Shown piece by piece: positions 30,565-40,065 of a DNA stretch of 64,000 bases (positions within the stretch are counted from its first letter, which is position 1; each line of letters starts with the position of its first letter). Source of the stretch: Chloroflexi bacterium HGW-Chloroflexi-6 (GTDB taxonomy: Bacteria; Chloroflexota; Anaerolineae; Anaerolineales; Villigracilaceae); NCBI GenBank assembly GCA_002840685.1, contig PHBU01000003.1, positions 248,001 to 312,000 of the forward strand, written 5' to 3'. Made by a program: the position numbers and the translations under genes. The notes below the pieces were generated by a model. That model was not told the origin of the DNA. It made no database searches and saw only the letters and a list, made by a program, of their open reading frames with translations.

Positions 30565-32439
30565 ATGAACAAATTTCTCTCTTTATTGGAATCCCCCTCC
30601 CCCCTGCTTGCCGACGGCGCGATGGGAACTTTGCTCCACACCCATGGCGTGGAACATACCCATTGCTTCGATGAACTCAACCTGACCGATCCGGCCCGTG
30701 TGGCGGATGTCCATCGTCAGTATATCGACGCGGGCGCGCAGATCATCCTTACTAATACTTTCGGCGCGAACCGTTATAAACTGCACAAACACGGCCTGGA
30801 CGATAAAACCGCCCAGATCAACCGGGCCGCTGTCGCCCTGGCCCGTCGCGTGGTGGATGCCTCCTTCAAACCGGTGCTCATCGCCGGGGATGTTGGCCCG
30901 CTGGGGGTGCGGATCGCTCCTTACGGGCGCGTTCAACCCCACGAAGCGCGGGCGGCTTTTGCCGAGCAGATCCTGTCTTTCGACGGTGTCGATCTGATCG
31001 TTATCGAGACCATGACCGATCTGTACGAAGCCCTCGAAGCCATCGCTGCCGCCAAGGAGGTTGCTCCGCAAACACCCGTCGTCGCCACGATGACCTTCAC
31101 CCGTGACAACCGCACCCTGCTCGGCGACGATCCTGCCAAAGTGGCGATCGCCCTGCGCGATGCCGGGGCAGATGTGGTCGGCGTCAACTGCTCCGGCGGC
31201 CCGGCCCAGCTCATCCGCATTTTGCGCGAGATGCGTCAGGCGGTCTCAGCCCCTGGAGCGGATACACAAGCCGGCCCCTACTTATGGGTTAAACCCAATG
31301 CCGGATGGCCCGAACACGTTGGCGGGCGCGTCATGTATGCCGCTGCGCCCGAGTATTTCCGTGATTATGCCCTGGAGTTTTGGAAGGCCGGCGCAAATGT
31401 CATCGGCGGCTGCTGCGGAACAACCCCCGAGCATATTGCCGCCATGCGCAAAACACTCGATGCTCATCCGGATATTCAAGTCGAAGCTGTCCAGTCTGTT
31501 GATTCGGTCAGCACCTCCGAAACAGCCGGCGCAGAGCCACCTTCTGAACTGGCGCAGAAATTCGCTGCCGGGAAATTTGTCTACGCTGTCGAAATGGACC
31601 CGCCGCGCGGTTTGGCCACCCAAAAACTGGTTGCGGCTGCGTCCCTGCTCAAAGAAGCGGGCGCGGATGTGATCGATGTGGCCGACAGCCCGATGGCGCG
31701 TATGAGAATGTCTGCCTGGGCGGTTTGCGATATCATCCAGCGCAAGATCGGCATCGAGACCACGCTCCACTTCCCGACCCGTGGACGCAACCTGCTGCGA
31801 GTGCAGGGTGACCTGCTGGCCTCGCATGCTCTTGGGGTTCGTAATGTGTTTGTTGTTATGGGCGACCCGACATCGATTGGCGATTATCCCGAAGCGGCCG
31901 ATAACTACGACCTGGTCCCGTCCGGGCTCGCAAAACTGATCAAACAGGGATTCAATGCCGGCGTCGATCATGCCGGGGCCTCGATTGGCCAGCCGACCAG
32001 TTTTTATGTCGGCGCGGCGCTTAATCTGTGTTCGCCCGAACCCGAAACGGAAATTAAAAATCTGAAGCGCAAGCTCAAGGCCGGGGCGGATTTCTTCCTG
32101 ACCCAGCCGATCTACGACCCGGAAAAGGCGCAAGGTTTCTTGCAGCGATTTGCCGAACAGACCGGTGCGCCGCTCGACAGGCCGGTGCTGGTCGGGATTT
32201 TGCCCCTCGCCAGCGTGCGCCATGCCAATTTCCTGCAAAACGAAGTCCCGGGCATCGTGATTCCCGAGCAAACCATGCAGCGGATGAACCAGGCTGGCGA
32301 CGGGGCATCCCGCGAGGGTGTCAAAATTGCCGTTGAATTAATCCAACACATCAAACAATGGGCGCAGGGCGTCTATATCATGCCGCAATTTCATCGTTAT
32401 GATCTGGTGGCAGAGATCATTGAAGCATCAACAATATAA
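30565..32439 (+). CDS. Homocysteine S-methyltransferase / methylenetetrahydrofolate reductase fusion
   Basis: A 624-residue two-domain protein (YitJ-like). Residues 1-about 310 form a homocysteine methyltransferase barrel (ADGAMGTLL, GVNCSGGP, GGCCGTTPEH for zinc). From about 335 on is a FAD-dependent MTHFR (VYAVEMDPPRGLATQKLVAAASLLKEAGADVIDVAD, then FLTQPIYDP). Together with metH it gives the cell both methyl-donor production and use. The start has GGAGCATTC before the ATG. In the first part the substrate donor is uncertain: S-methylmethionine or folate. Confidence 0.93.
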   Translation: MNKFLSLLESPSPLLADGAMGTLLHTHGVEHTHCFDELNLTDPARVADVHRQYIDAGAQIILTNTFGANRYKLHKHGLDDKTAQINRAAVALARRVVDASFKPVLIAGDVGPLGVRIAPYGRVQPHEARAAFAEQILSFDGVDLIVIETMTDLYEALEAIAAAKEVAPQTPVVATMTFTRDNRTLLGDDPAKVAIALRDAGADVVGVNCSGGPAQLIRILREMRQAVSAPGADTQAGPYLWVKPNAGWPEHVGGRVMYAAAPEYFRDYALEFWKAGANVIGGCCGTTPEHIAAMRKTLDAHPDIQVEAVQSVDSVSTSETAGAEPPSELAQKFAAGKFVYAVEMDPPRGLATQKLVAAASLLKEAGADVIDVADSPMARMRMSAWAVCDIIQRKIGIETTLHFPTRGRNLLRVQGDLLASHALGVRNVFVVMGDPTSIGDYPEAADNYDLVPSGLAKLIKQGFNAGVDHAGASIGQPTSFYVGAALNLCSPEPETEIKNLKRKLKAGADFFLTQPIYDPEKAQGFLQRFAEQTGAPLDRPVLVGILPLASVRHANFLQNEVPGIVIPEQTMQRMNQAGDGASREGVKIAVELIQHIKQWAQGVYIMPQFHRYDLVAEIIEASTI

Positions 32440-32467
32440 GACAACCAGGCGCTCAGAAAAAGATTAA

Positions 32468-32908
32468 ATGCCCCCGTTTAATTTGCTCCGACTACGTATT
32501 AAACAAGCTCTCAGTGTTCTTCTTTTAATTTTGGCGCTGGTGTTTGGTTTGGTGGGGCTGAGTGACCCGGCTTTTGCTGGATATATGATCCCGCAAAGCG
32601 ATTATGTTACATCCTGGGAAAATAAAATAGCTCCGATGAAAGATATGCTCCCAGACGATCTGGGGAGCATTGGTTATATTTCAGATGCCACCATTCAGCC
32701 TGACCAGCCTGCTTCAGATGATTATATTGAGTACTATTTAACGCAGTATAGTTTGGCCCCGATCTTCGTACAGCGCAGTATTGAGTTCGATTGGATCATC
32801 GTCAACAGCCAGCATCCCGAAATGCAAATTTGGTTGGATAAATCGATTGGCAGTCACACCTTGCAAGAAATTGGTGGCGGTTTGTTTTTGCTGGAGCAGC
32901 AGAAGTGA
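32468..32908 (+). CDS. Putative signal-anchored partner of the GT39 protein
   Basis: The 146-residue product has one N-terminal hydrophobic segment (about residues 12-36) and a soluble part with GYISDATIQPDQPASDDYIEYYLTQYSLAPIFVQ. Such a Y-x-x-TQYxLAP stretch is typical of the soluble C-terminal part of some GT39-type integral membrane glycosyltransferases. Its 3' end overlaps the next gene by 4 bp, suggesting that this is a split soluble domain working with it. The name is inference from pattern and overlap. No Shine-Dalgarno is visible. Confidence 0.55.
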   Translation: MPPFNLLRLRIKQALSVLLLILALVFGLVGLSDPAFAGYMIPQSDYVTSWENKIAPMKDMLPDDLGSIGYISDATIQPDQPASDDYIEYYLTQYSLAPIFVQRSIEFDWIIVNSQHPEMQIWLDKSIGSHTLQEIGGGLFLLEQQK

Positions 32909-34281
32909 CCCTGTTATTGGCTTTCCTGATCTGGATCCCAAAACTGATCCTGGGCTTTAGCCTTGCGGATTGGCTCTGGCGTGACCGCCAGCCTTCCGGG
33001 TTGGGATTTAAGTTCTTCCTCGCAGTTCCACTTGGGTTGGGATTGTCCTCGATTTTCTTTTTTGCTTGGCTTGCCACCGGGCTATCTTGGGCACTTTACC
33101 TGGTTTTGGAAGCGTTCATTTCCTTGGGATTTCTGATAATCCTGTTCCGAGACAAAACTTTATGCAAAATGCCAGCAAATGGCTTTTTCAGTTTTCCCCG
33201 CCTGAAAATTGTTTCAGTGGTGCTGACCCTGCTGATCGCTGTGATTGCCTTTATATTTTTTCTTCGTTATGCGTTGCAATTTCCGCATGGGTACGAAGAT
33301 GCCTGGTTTATCTGGAACATGGCTGCGCGCTTTCTGTTTCGCGCATCAGACTGGGCCTTGCGTTTCCGGGAACAGAGTGCGCTTTGGCATCCAGATTATC
33401 CGTTGCTCTTGCCGCTTAATGTTGTTCAGGGCTGGGCCCTGGTTGGGGAAACCACCCGCATCCCCATGGCGCTGGCGGCGCTGTTCACTTTCAGTATCCC
33501 TGGCATGCTTTACACTGTGCTTCTACGCTTGCGCGGCCCGCTCCTGGCCGCTTTGGGGTCAACTCTGTTGCTTATGACGCCCTGGTTTGTACTCTATGGA
33601 ACCCAACAACAGGCGGATATTCCGCTGGCAGCTTTTTTGTTGGGGGCCGTAGCGTTTTTGGCCTTCTATCTGCGTGAGCAACAACTGTCTCTGTTGATCC
33701 TTTCAGGGCTGGTGGCCGGGTTCGCCGCCTGGATGAAAAACGAAGGTTGGCTTTTATGGGTAAACCTGATGGGAGTTTCTCTGACACTTGCCTGGCGCGA
33801 GAAGCGGCTTCAACCGCTGGCAGCTTTCCTGGGCGGAAGCCTTCCACCCCTGATCGTTATCCTGGCTTTTAAAATTTTGCTTGCCCCAGAGAGTGATTTG
33901 TTTGTCGAAAATGGCAATTTGATGGCACAATTAAGTGACCCGGTCCGCTATGCTCAGGTTTTCTCGGCTTTTGCCAGGCAGATCAGCGATTTTGGGGGCT
34001 GGCCACTTGGTATTTTTTGGTTTTTACTGGTTTTTAGCCTGATAAGCGGTTTTGATCGAGGTTCTTTACCTATAGGTTTTTGGCTTTGGGCTGTGTTTTG
34101 TATTCAAATTGTGGGCTACTTTGCTATTTACATCATCACCCCGCACGATTTGGATTGGCACCTGAGCACATCCCTTAATCGCCTGTTGATGCAAATCTTC
34201 CCGCTGGCTTTGTTAGCTTGCCTGGCGAGCCTGAAGATGATTTTACCCATCGGAGAGATAAATCATGTTACTCACGATTGA
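32905..34281 (+). CDS. GT39-type membrane glycosyltransferase
   Basis: This 458-residue protein has about ten transmembrane segments. The first extracellular loop PHGYEDAWFIWNMAARFLF has the acidic residues (E-D) used by ArnT/PMT-type enzymes on lipid-linked sugars. GTG at 32905 overlaps the previous stop codon (GTGA), giving translational coupling. It may glycosylate an exported protein or cell-surface polymer. Its 3' end overlaps coaX by 17 bp. Confidence 0.72.
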   Translation: MTLLLAFLIWIPKLILGFSLADWLWRDRQPSGLGFKFFLAVPLGLGLSSIFFFAWLATGLSWALYLVLEAFISLGFLIILFRDKTLCKMPANGFFSFPRLKIVSVVLTLLIAVIAFIFFLRYALQFPHGYEDAWFIWNMAARFLFRASDWALRFREQSALWHPDYPLLLPLNVVQGWALVGETTRIPMALAALFTFSIPGMLYTVLLRLRGPLLAALGSTLLLMTPWFVLYGTQQQADIPLAAFLLGAVAFLAFYLREQQLSLLILSGLVAGFAAWMKNEGWLLWVNLMGVSLTLAWREKRLQPLAAFLGGSLPPLIVILAFKILLAPESDLFVENGNLMAQLSDPVRYAQVFSAFARQISDFGGWPLGIFWFLLVFSLISGFDRGSLPIGFWLWAVFCIQIVGYFAIYIITPHDLDWHLSTSLNRLLMQIFPLALLACLASLKMILPIGEINHVTHD

Positions 34282-35032
34282 CATTGGCAACACCAACCTG
34301 ACCATCGGACTCTATGATGGCGATATGCTCGCCTGGCATTGGCGGCTTGCCACCGACCACGCCCGCATGCCCGATGAATATGGCTTGCAACTGCTCGGGC
34401 TGCTGACTCATGCCGGGCACAAACCCGCTGATCTGACCGGAATTGCTCTGGCTTCGGTCGTTCCGAACCTGACCGGGCGGGTTACTTTGGCTTGTAATCA
34501 ATACTTGAAAAGCGACCCCTTGGTGGTCGATGCCGGCGTTAAAACGGGCATCCGCATTCGCTACGAAGATCCCAAAGCCGTTGGCGCGGACCGGGTCTGC
34601 GATGCCGCAGCGGTGATGAAGCTCTATGGTGGCCCGGCCTGTGTTGTCGATTTTGGCACGGCCACTACCTTCAACGCGATCACCGCCGAGGGTGATTATC
34701 TGGGCGGGGCCATCACCGCCGGGATCAACCTGGCAGCCGAAGCCCTGTTTGCGCGCGCCGCCAAACTGCCGCGCATCGACCTGCAGCGTCCACCGAGTGT
34801 TATTGGGCGTAATACCATCCACGCCATGCAGTCGGGATTGTTGTTCGGGTATGTCAGCATGGTCGAAGGCATGGTTTCCCGCTTTCGCGAAGAACTCGGC
34901 CCGAAGATGAAGGTTATCGCCACGGGCGGGCTGGCAGAAATTGTTGCCAAAGAAACGGATGTCATTCAGCATATCGCTCCCTGGCTGACCCTCGACGGGT
35001 TGAGGATCATCTGGCGGCTAAACCAAAGCTAA
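34265..35032 (+). CDS. coaX: Type III pantothenate kinase
   Basis: The 255-residue enzyme catalyses the first step of CoA synthesis. It begins MLLTIDIGNTNLTIGLYDG, the ATP/phosphate-binding DIGNTN motif of CoaX. The family's GADRVCDAAAV and DFGTATTFNAI are intact. Its start codon lies inside the 3' end of the GT39 gene, with GGAGA 10 nt upstream. CoaX is not inhibited by CoA and replaces the PanK-I form. Confidence 0.96.
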   Translation: MLLTIDIGNTNLTIGLYDGDMLAWHWRLATDHARMPDEYGLQLLGLLTHAGHKPADLTGIALASVVPNLTGRVTLACNQYLKSDPLVVDAGVKTGIRIRYEDPKAVGADRVCDAAAVMKLYGGPACVVDFGTATTFNAITAEGDYLGGAITAGINLAAEALFARAAKLPRIDLQRPPSVIGRNTIHAMQSGLLFGYVSMVEGMVSRFREELGPKMKVIATGGLAEIVAKETDVIQHIAPWLTLDGLRIIWRLNQS

Positions 35033-35037
35033 GCGGG

Positions 35038-35967
35038 ATGAAAGCTTTCTTTATCCAATTGTTGCGCGTTCTGGCGGTTGGCTATCTGCTCATATACTTT
35101 TCAGAGCATTTGTTTTGGGCGCAGATTCGGCCTGATGACAGCCTGGCGAACTGGCTCAGCACCTGGTTGGCCTATTCGTTGGCTGCTTTTGTTTTTCTGA
35201 CCCTGTTGTCTGTTTTTAAGGTCGCATCAAAGTGGGCCTTGTTTTTGGCCGCGGCGGTCTTTGGCTGGCTGGTGGAAGGCGTCATCGTCCAGACAACCTA
35301 TGAGCAGTTGCCACTCTCGATCTCGTTCACAGGCTTGGCCTGGCACGCCTTGATCAGCGTCATGTTGGGCTGGTATGCCATTCCTAAACTATTGCTTCAA
35401 AACAGCCCTTTTGCCACTTTGCGCGTTGCCGGGTTGACTGGCCTTGGTTATGGACTGTGGGCCATCTACTGGTGGGTCGAGGAAGGTCAGGCCAGTTCCA
35501 TTGCTGAGTTTGCCACGTTTTCATTTTTATCTACTGGCGTATTGATTTTTGCCTATTGGCTCAACAATCTTGCTTCGAAGCACCCTTTCGCTCCATCCAG
35601 GCTGGCAATTGGTTTGAATTTGCTGGCTTTTCTGCTCTTTTTTGTGTTTGTAACGGTTCCTGCTGCACCGGTGGCTTTGTTTCTTTTGCCGATATTGCTG
35701 GGTTCGGCGATCTGGGGACTGTGGAAAACCCGTCAGACCCCTGGCGAGCCCTTCTTGGAATCTCTGACCGGGACGATCCGCTGGTGGAACTATCTGCTTT
35801 TGCTGCTTCTTCCGCTATCTGCCGTGGCTGTTTATTCTCTGGCCTGGGCGCTGGATTTGCGCCTGTACACCAACTGGGTATTGTATATCATCACAACTCC
35901 CCTGGGTTTTGGGCTGTTTGGATATAGCCTGTACCAAGCCTGGCGCGCGAAAACTACCCTATCATGA
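35038..35967 (+). CDS. Multi-pass membrane protein, unknown
   Basis: I do not recognise this 309-residue protein. It has about nine hydrophobic segments, few charged loops, and no motif that I can name. It starts 5 bp after coaX and its last 4 bp overlap the next glycosyltransferase, so the three are one operon. By context it may serve the membrane glycosyltransferase, for example as a lipid or sugar carrier protein. Confidence 0.7.
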   Translation: MKAFFIQLLRVLAVGYLLIYFSEHLFWAQIRPDDSLANWLSTWLAYSLAAFVFLTLLSVFKVASKWALFLAAAVFGWLVEGVIVQTTYEQLPLSISFTGLAWHALISVMLGWYAIPKLLLQNSPFATLRVAGLTGLGYGLWAIYWWVEEGQASSIAEFATFSFLSTGVLIFAYWLNNLASKHPFAPSRLAIGLNLLAFLLFFVFVTVPAAPVALFLLPILLGSAIWGLWKTRQTPGEPFLESLTGTIRWWNYLLLLLLPLSAVAVYSLAWALDLRLYTNWVLYIITTPLGFGLFGYSLYQAWRAKTTLS

Positions 35968-37403
35968 AACAACGAACCGAATTTATCATCTTTTTGCTCA
36001 TCCTGGCTGGTGGGCTGATTCTGCGCCTGGCGGCGCTAAATGACCCGGTTAGTTACGACGAAGCCTATACCTACATTGCTTTTGCCCGCCAGAACTGGTT
36101 TGGCATTCTTTCAGACTACAGCCTGCCCAATAATCACATTCTGCACAGCCTGCTTGTCAAGATCAGCACCGGCTTGTTGGGCAACCATCCCTGGAGTATG
36201 CGCCTGCCCGCTTTTTTTGCCGGGCTGGCCACAATTCCGTTGGTATATCTGCTTGGCAAACGTTTATTCAACCCGGCAACGGCCCTGGCGGCCTCCGTGC
36301 TGGTGGCCTGGCTGCCAGCCATTGTCCGCTACGATACTGCCGCGCGCGGCTATAGCCTGATCAGCTTTTTCACCCTTTTGGCCTGGCTGTTGGCTTTGCT
36401 TGCGCTTGAGACAGACCGTTTGCGCTACTGGCTGGGGCTTTCTGTCAGCATCGCGCTGGGTTTTTTCACCATCCCGACCATGGCCCTGCCTGCGGGCGGT
36501 ATTTACCTGTGGATTTTTGGCGAAATCTTGTTGCGCCGCGAAAAGCGCCTGGCTGTTTACCTGCGCTGGTTTGTTTCAGGCCTTGTCTCTGGGCTTCTGA
36601 CTTTTATTTTGTATCTCCCCGTTTTGCTGGTCAGCGGCTGGCGAAAATTGCTCGCCAATGGCTTTGTCATGCCGGTTGAGCGCGAAGCTTACTTCTCGAA
36701 AGTACTCTGGCGGCAACTTTCGGCGACCTGGGATTTGTGGAATCTGGACACGCCGCTGGCCCTCAGCCTGCTTCTCGTCCTGGGCATTGTGCTTTCTCTG
36801 GTTTTTTCAGGACGGAACGTTGCCACCCGTCTCCATTTTGCCGTGCCGATGCTGTTTTGGATCACCCTTTACGTGTTGCTGCGTCGCCCGAACGCTTTTG
36901 ACCGTTTTTGGGCCTTCCTGCTGGCCCCGGCTATGCTCTGGGCGGCGGCAGGCTGGCTCGCAGCGGCCAGCCATCTTCGGCTGGGACGGTTCCGCGCATC
37001 GGACCTTCTTAGCGCCGCGAGCGTTTTGGCGTTGGTTGCAGTTGCAGTCGCCTCGTTGCCTTCCATCCCGCAAAAATGGGTCAAAATGGGTAATATCGAG
37101 GCCATGGCCATCGAATTACAGCCTGGCTTGCAAGATGGTGATATGGTGCTGGTAGGTTACCCCAATGACACCCCGCTCTGGTACTATCTCTCCCGCCTGG
37201 ATGTGGATGATTCTATCTGGCAGGCTCGGCCGGACTTTAAGCGCGCTTTTGTGTTGGCATCCACCTACTATGAACAAACCCCCGAACGGGTTATCCGCGA
37301 TAGTAAATTGGATCCGATCCTTTTTGACCTGGCGGGCGCAACCCGGCTTGGCAAGGTTGGTTTTATCGAAGCATACCTGATCTATCCCGCGCCTTCAAAA
37401 TAA
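35964..37403 (+). CDS. GT39/ArnT-type membrane glycosyltransferase
   Basis: This 479-residue protein begins with a transmembrane segment, then PVSYDEAYTYI, whose D32-E33 match the catalytic acidic pair in the first loop of ArnT/PMT-type enzymes that use polyprenyl-linked sugars. About ten segments follow, then a soluble tail (ELQPGLQDGDMVLVGYPNDTPLWYYLSRLDVDD). Such enzymes transfer sugars to lipid A, proteins or wall polymers. The acceptor is unknown. Confidence 0.85.
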   Translation: MKQRTEFIIFLLILAGGLILRLAALNDPVSYDEAYTYIAFARQNWFGILSDYSLPNNHILHSLLVKISTGLLGNHPWSMRLPAFFAGLATIPLVYLLGKRLFNPATALAASVLVAWLPAIVRYDTAARGYSLISFFTLLAWLLALLALETDRLRYWLGLSVSIALGFFTIPTMALPAGGIYLWIFGEILLRREKRLAVYLRWFVSGLVSGLLTFILYLPVLLVSGWRKLLANGFVMPVEREAYFSKVLWRQLSATWDLWNLDTPLALSLLLVLGIVLSLVFSGRNVATRLHFAVPMLFWITLYVLLRRPNAFDRFWAFLLAPAMLWAAAGWLAAASHLRLGRFRASDLLSAASVLALVAVAVASLPSIPQKWVKMGNIEAMAIELQPGLQDGDMVLVGYPNDTPLWYYLSRLDVDDSIWQARPDFKRAFVLASTYYEQTPERVIRDSKLDPILFDLAGATRLGKVGFIEAYLIYPAPSK

Positions 37404-37467
37404 GCGTTCCGGCAGCACGGATATGCTACACTAAGAGAATTACATCGTCGTTTGCGGAGGAGCTTCC

Positions 37468-38922
37468 ATGACCGAACAAAAATCTGGCGCACAAATCAGC
37501 ACAAAAGCCTTTCTTCAAGCCGTCTCCATTATTTTCCTGCTGATGATGGTTGCCGGCATACTGACGTTGGTCATCCCTGCCGGTGAATATACCCGCCTTC
37601 AAGTGGATGGGCGCGAAGTGATCGACCCCGGTTCCTTCCACTTTATCGAACGTCCCGACTTCCCGGTCTGGCGCTGGTTTACAGCTCCTTTTGAAGTTCT
37701 TGCCACCCCCGACGGGCTGACCAAGGTTGTGCCCATTATCGTTTTCATCCTGCTGGTTGGCACCGCATTTGGGATCATGGACAGGAGCGGTATTATGCAG
37801 GCGGTGGTGGCGCGCATTGTTAAAGCCTTTGGCGGGCGCAAATACGTTCTACTGCTGGTGATTACCTTCTTCTTCATGGCACTTGGAACTTTTTTTGGCA
37901 TTTTCGAAGAAGTTATCCCGCTCGTGCCGCTGATGATTGGGCTGGCGTACTACCTCGGTTGGGATTCGCTTACCGGCTTGGGCATGTCGGTCCTGGCAAC
38001 CAATGTTGGCTTTTCGACTGCTGTCTTCAACCCCTTCACGATTGGCATCGCTCATCAACTCTCCGGGTTGCCGCTTTACTCCGGAGCAGGCCCGCGCATT
38101 GCGCTTTTTGTGGTCGTTTATATCATCCTAGCCCTTTTCATCACGAACTACGCCAAAAAGATCGAGCGCAGGCCCGAAGCCTCGCTTGTCTATAACGAGG
38201 ACAAAGCCGAAAAAGCCAAATACGGCAGTTTCAACGTGGAAGACACCATCTCCAGCGACCCGCGCATGAAACGCGGCGCCATATTCCTTGGTGTTTTCTT
38301 CGCGCTGATCCTGGTTGTGTTGGTTTCCGTTCCGCTTTTCCCGCTATTGCGTGATGTTGCCCTGCCGCTGACCGGGTTGCTGTTTGTGTTTGGCGGTATT
38401 GGCGCCGGGCTAATCTCCGGGGCAGGCAAAAACGCCTGGAAAGCCGCCTGGGATGGCTTTCTCGGCATCACCCCCGCCATCCCGCTCCTGATGATGGCCG
38501 CCAGCGTCAAACATATCATCGCCTCGGGTGGCATTCTCGACACGGTTCTGCACTGGGCAAACAATGCCCTGGCCGGCACCAGCCCCTTTGCTTCTACGCT
38601 GATGATCTACGGCCTGACCCTCGTTCTCGAACTTTTTATCACATCCGGCTCTGCCAAGGCCTTCCTGCTCATCCCGATCATCATGCCGCTGGCAGACCTG
38701 GTCGGAGTCAACCGCCAGATCGCGGTCAGCGCCTATACCTTTGGCGATGGCTTCTCGAATATGGCCTACCCCACTAATGCCGCCTTGCTGATCACGCTAA
38801 GTCTTACGGTCATTCCCTTTCCCAAATGGCTGCGCTGGGTACTTGGCCTGTGGGTTTGGATTATTCTCGCGACGATCATCTTCTTGGCGATTGCTGTCTC
38901 TACCAACTACGGCCCGTTTTGA
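37468..38922 (+). CDS. YfcC-type (IT superfamily) transporter
   Basis: A 484-residue transporter with about 12 transmembrane segments. The patterns AGILTLVIPAGEYTR, then FFFMALGTFFGIFEEVIPLVPLMIGLAYYLGWD and LFITSGSAKAFLLIPIIMPLADLVG match the YfcC/arginine-dicarboxylate family. Family members import or exchange amino acids or dicarboxylates; the substrate is not evident. A GGAGG precedes the ATG. It is followed 3 bp later by the metallopeptidase gene, so the pair may take up and cut the same compound. Confidence 0.87.
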   Translation: MTEQKSGAQISTKAFLQAVSIIFLLMMVAGILTLVIPAGEYTRLQVDGREVIDPGSFHFIERPDFPVWRWFTAPFEVLATPDGLTKVVPIIVFILLVGTAFGIMDRSGIMQAVVARIVKAFGGRKYVLLLVITFFFMALGTFFGIFEEVIPLVPLMIGLAYYLGWDSLTGLGMSVLATNVGFSTAVFNPFTIGIAHQLSGLPLYSGAGPRIALFVVVYIILALFITNYAKKIERRPEASLVYNEDKAEKAKYGSFNVEDTISSDPRMKRGAIFLGVFFALILVVLVSVPLFPLLRDVALPLTGLLFVFGGIGAGLISGAGKNAWKAAWDGFLGITPAIPLLMMAASVKHIIASGGILDTVLHWANNALAGTSPFASTLMIYGLTLVLELFITSGSAKAFLLIPIIMPLADLVGVNRQIAVSAYTFGDGFSNMAYPTNAALLITLSLTVIPFPKWLRWVLGLWVWIILATIIFLAIAVSTNYGPF

Positions 38923-38925
38923 CCC

Positions 38926-40023
38926 ATGTCCACAGTCCCGGATTCTTACAACCAGTCCCGCGATCGGTTCCGCGCCCGGCTGGCTTCGCTGACTCCCCTT
39001 TGGCCTGCCTCCCGTTTGGCGAGCCTGCCTCTACCCTCAGCCCCCGACCTGACGACAGACATTCTCCGTGCTGACGCGCTCTCGGCCCGGCAAAGGTTGA
39101 TTGTTCTCTCGAGTGGTTTGCATGGCATTGAAGGCTATCTCGGTTCTGCCATCCTGGAACTTTTCTTCGATGAATATCTTTCGCGCCTCGACCCGCAAAC
39201 GACCGGCCTCCTGCTGATCCACGCCATCAACCCCTGGGGCATGAAACATTGGAAACGCACCAACCCCGCTAATGTGGACTTAAATCGCAATTTTATCGAA
39301 ACCGAATTTGCCAGCCTGCGCAATTTCAACGTTGATTACCCCGCTCTCTCAGCTTTTCTCAATCCCCCATCTCTGCTCAGCAATCTCACCTTGTCCAACC
39401 TGGGCTTTCTGGCCAGCACCCTGCACAAACTCGCCACCTTCGGGGCGCGCCGCGTCCGCGAAGCGGCCCTGATGGGGCAATACCTGCAGCCTGCAGGTAT
39501 CTATTTTGGCGGAACCGACCAACAGCCCGAAACGACCGCCATGATGGATCTGTATCGGCAGGCGTTCTCTGGCTACGAAGAAATCGTTCACTTTGACATG
39601 CACACGGGTTACGGACCTCGCAACCAGATGACCCTGGTCACATCCCCGCACGAGAAAATGACCGCGCCCCAAATTTCTGCCCGCTTCGGCGCGCCACGTG
39701 TTGCAACTGCCAACCCGGACGAGTTCTACACCATGCAGGGTGATATGACCGACTGGGAATACCGTCTGGTCGAGAAAGAATTCCCCGGCGCGAAGTTTTT
39801 CGGGGCAACCTGTGAGTTTGGGACCTTTGGTGAATCCATTTTGCAGGGCGCGCGCAGTTTGCGGATCACGATCTTCAAGAATCAGCTTAATCAGCACGGT
39901 GCAAGCCCGCAGGCCGCTGCCTGGATTGAGCACGAATATCGTGAGCTGTACTTGCCGTCCGAGCCAGCCTGGCTGGATAAAGCCCTGGCAGATGCGCGCC
40001 TGATATTTACCAGACTGGTTTGA
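38926..40023 (+). CDS. DUF2817 metallopeptidase (M14-like)
   Basis: This 365-residue protein has the zinc motif SGLHGIEGYLGSA (H66, E69), VDLNRNF, and a third His in FDMHTGYG, the expected arrangement of the DUF2817 group related to carboxypeptidase M14. It follows the YfcC-type transporter closely, so it may process peptides or amidated compounds that enter by it. There is no signal peptide, so it acts in the cytoplasm. Confidence 0.87.
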   Translation: MSTVPDSYNQSRDRFRARLASLTPLWPASRLASLPLPSAPDLTTDILRADALSARQRLIVLSSGLHGIEGYLGSAILELFFDEYLSRLDPQTTGLLLIHAINPWGMKHWKRTNPANVDLNRNFIETEFASLRNFNVDYPALSAFLNPPSLLSNLTLSNLGFLASTLHKLATFGARRVREAALMGQYLQPAGIYFGGTDQQPETTAMMDLYRQAFSGYEEIVHFDMHTGYGPRNQMTLVTSPHEKMTAPQISARFGAPRVATANPDEFYTMQGDMTDWEYRLVEKEFPGAKFFGATCEFGTFGESILQGARSLRITIFKNQLNQHGASPQAAAWIEHEYRELYLPSEPAWLDKALADARLIFTRLV

Positions 40024-40065
40024 GCAATATCTCCCCCAACCTCATGCTCTGAACATCAATAATTG

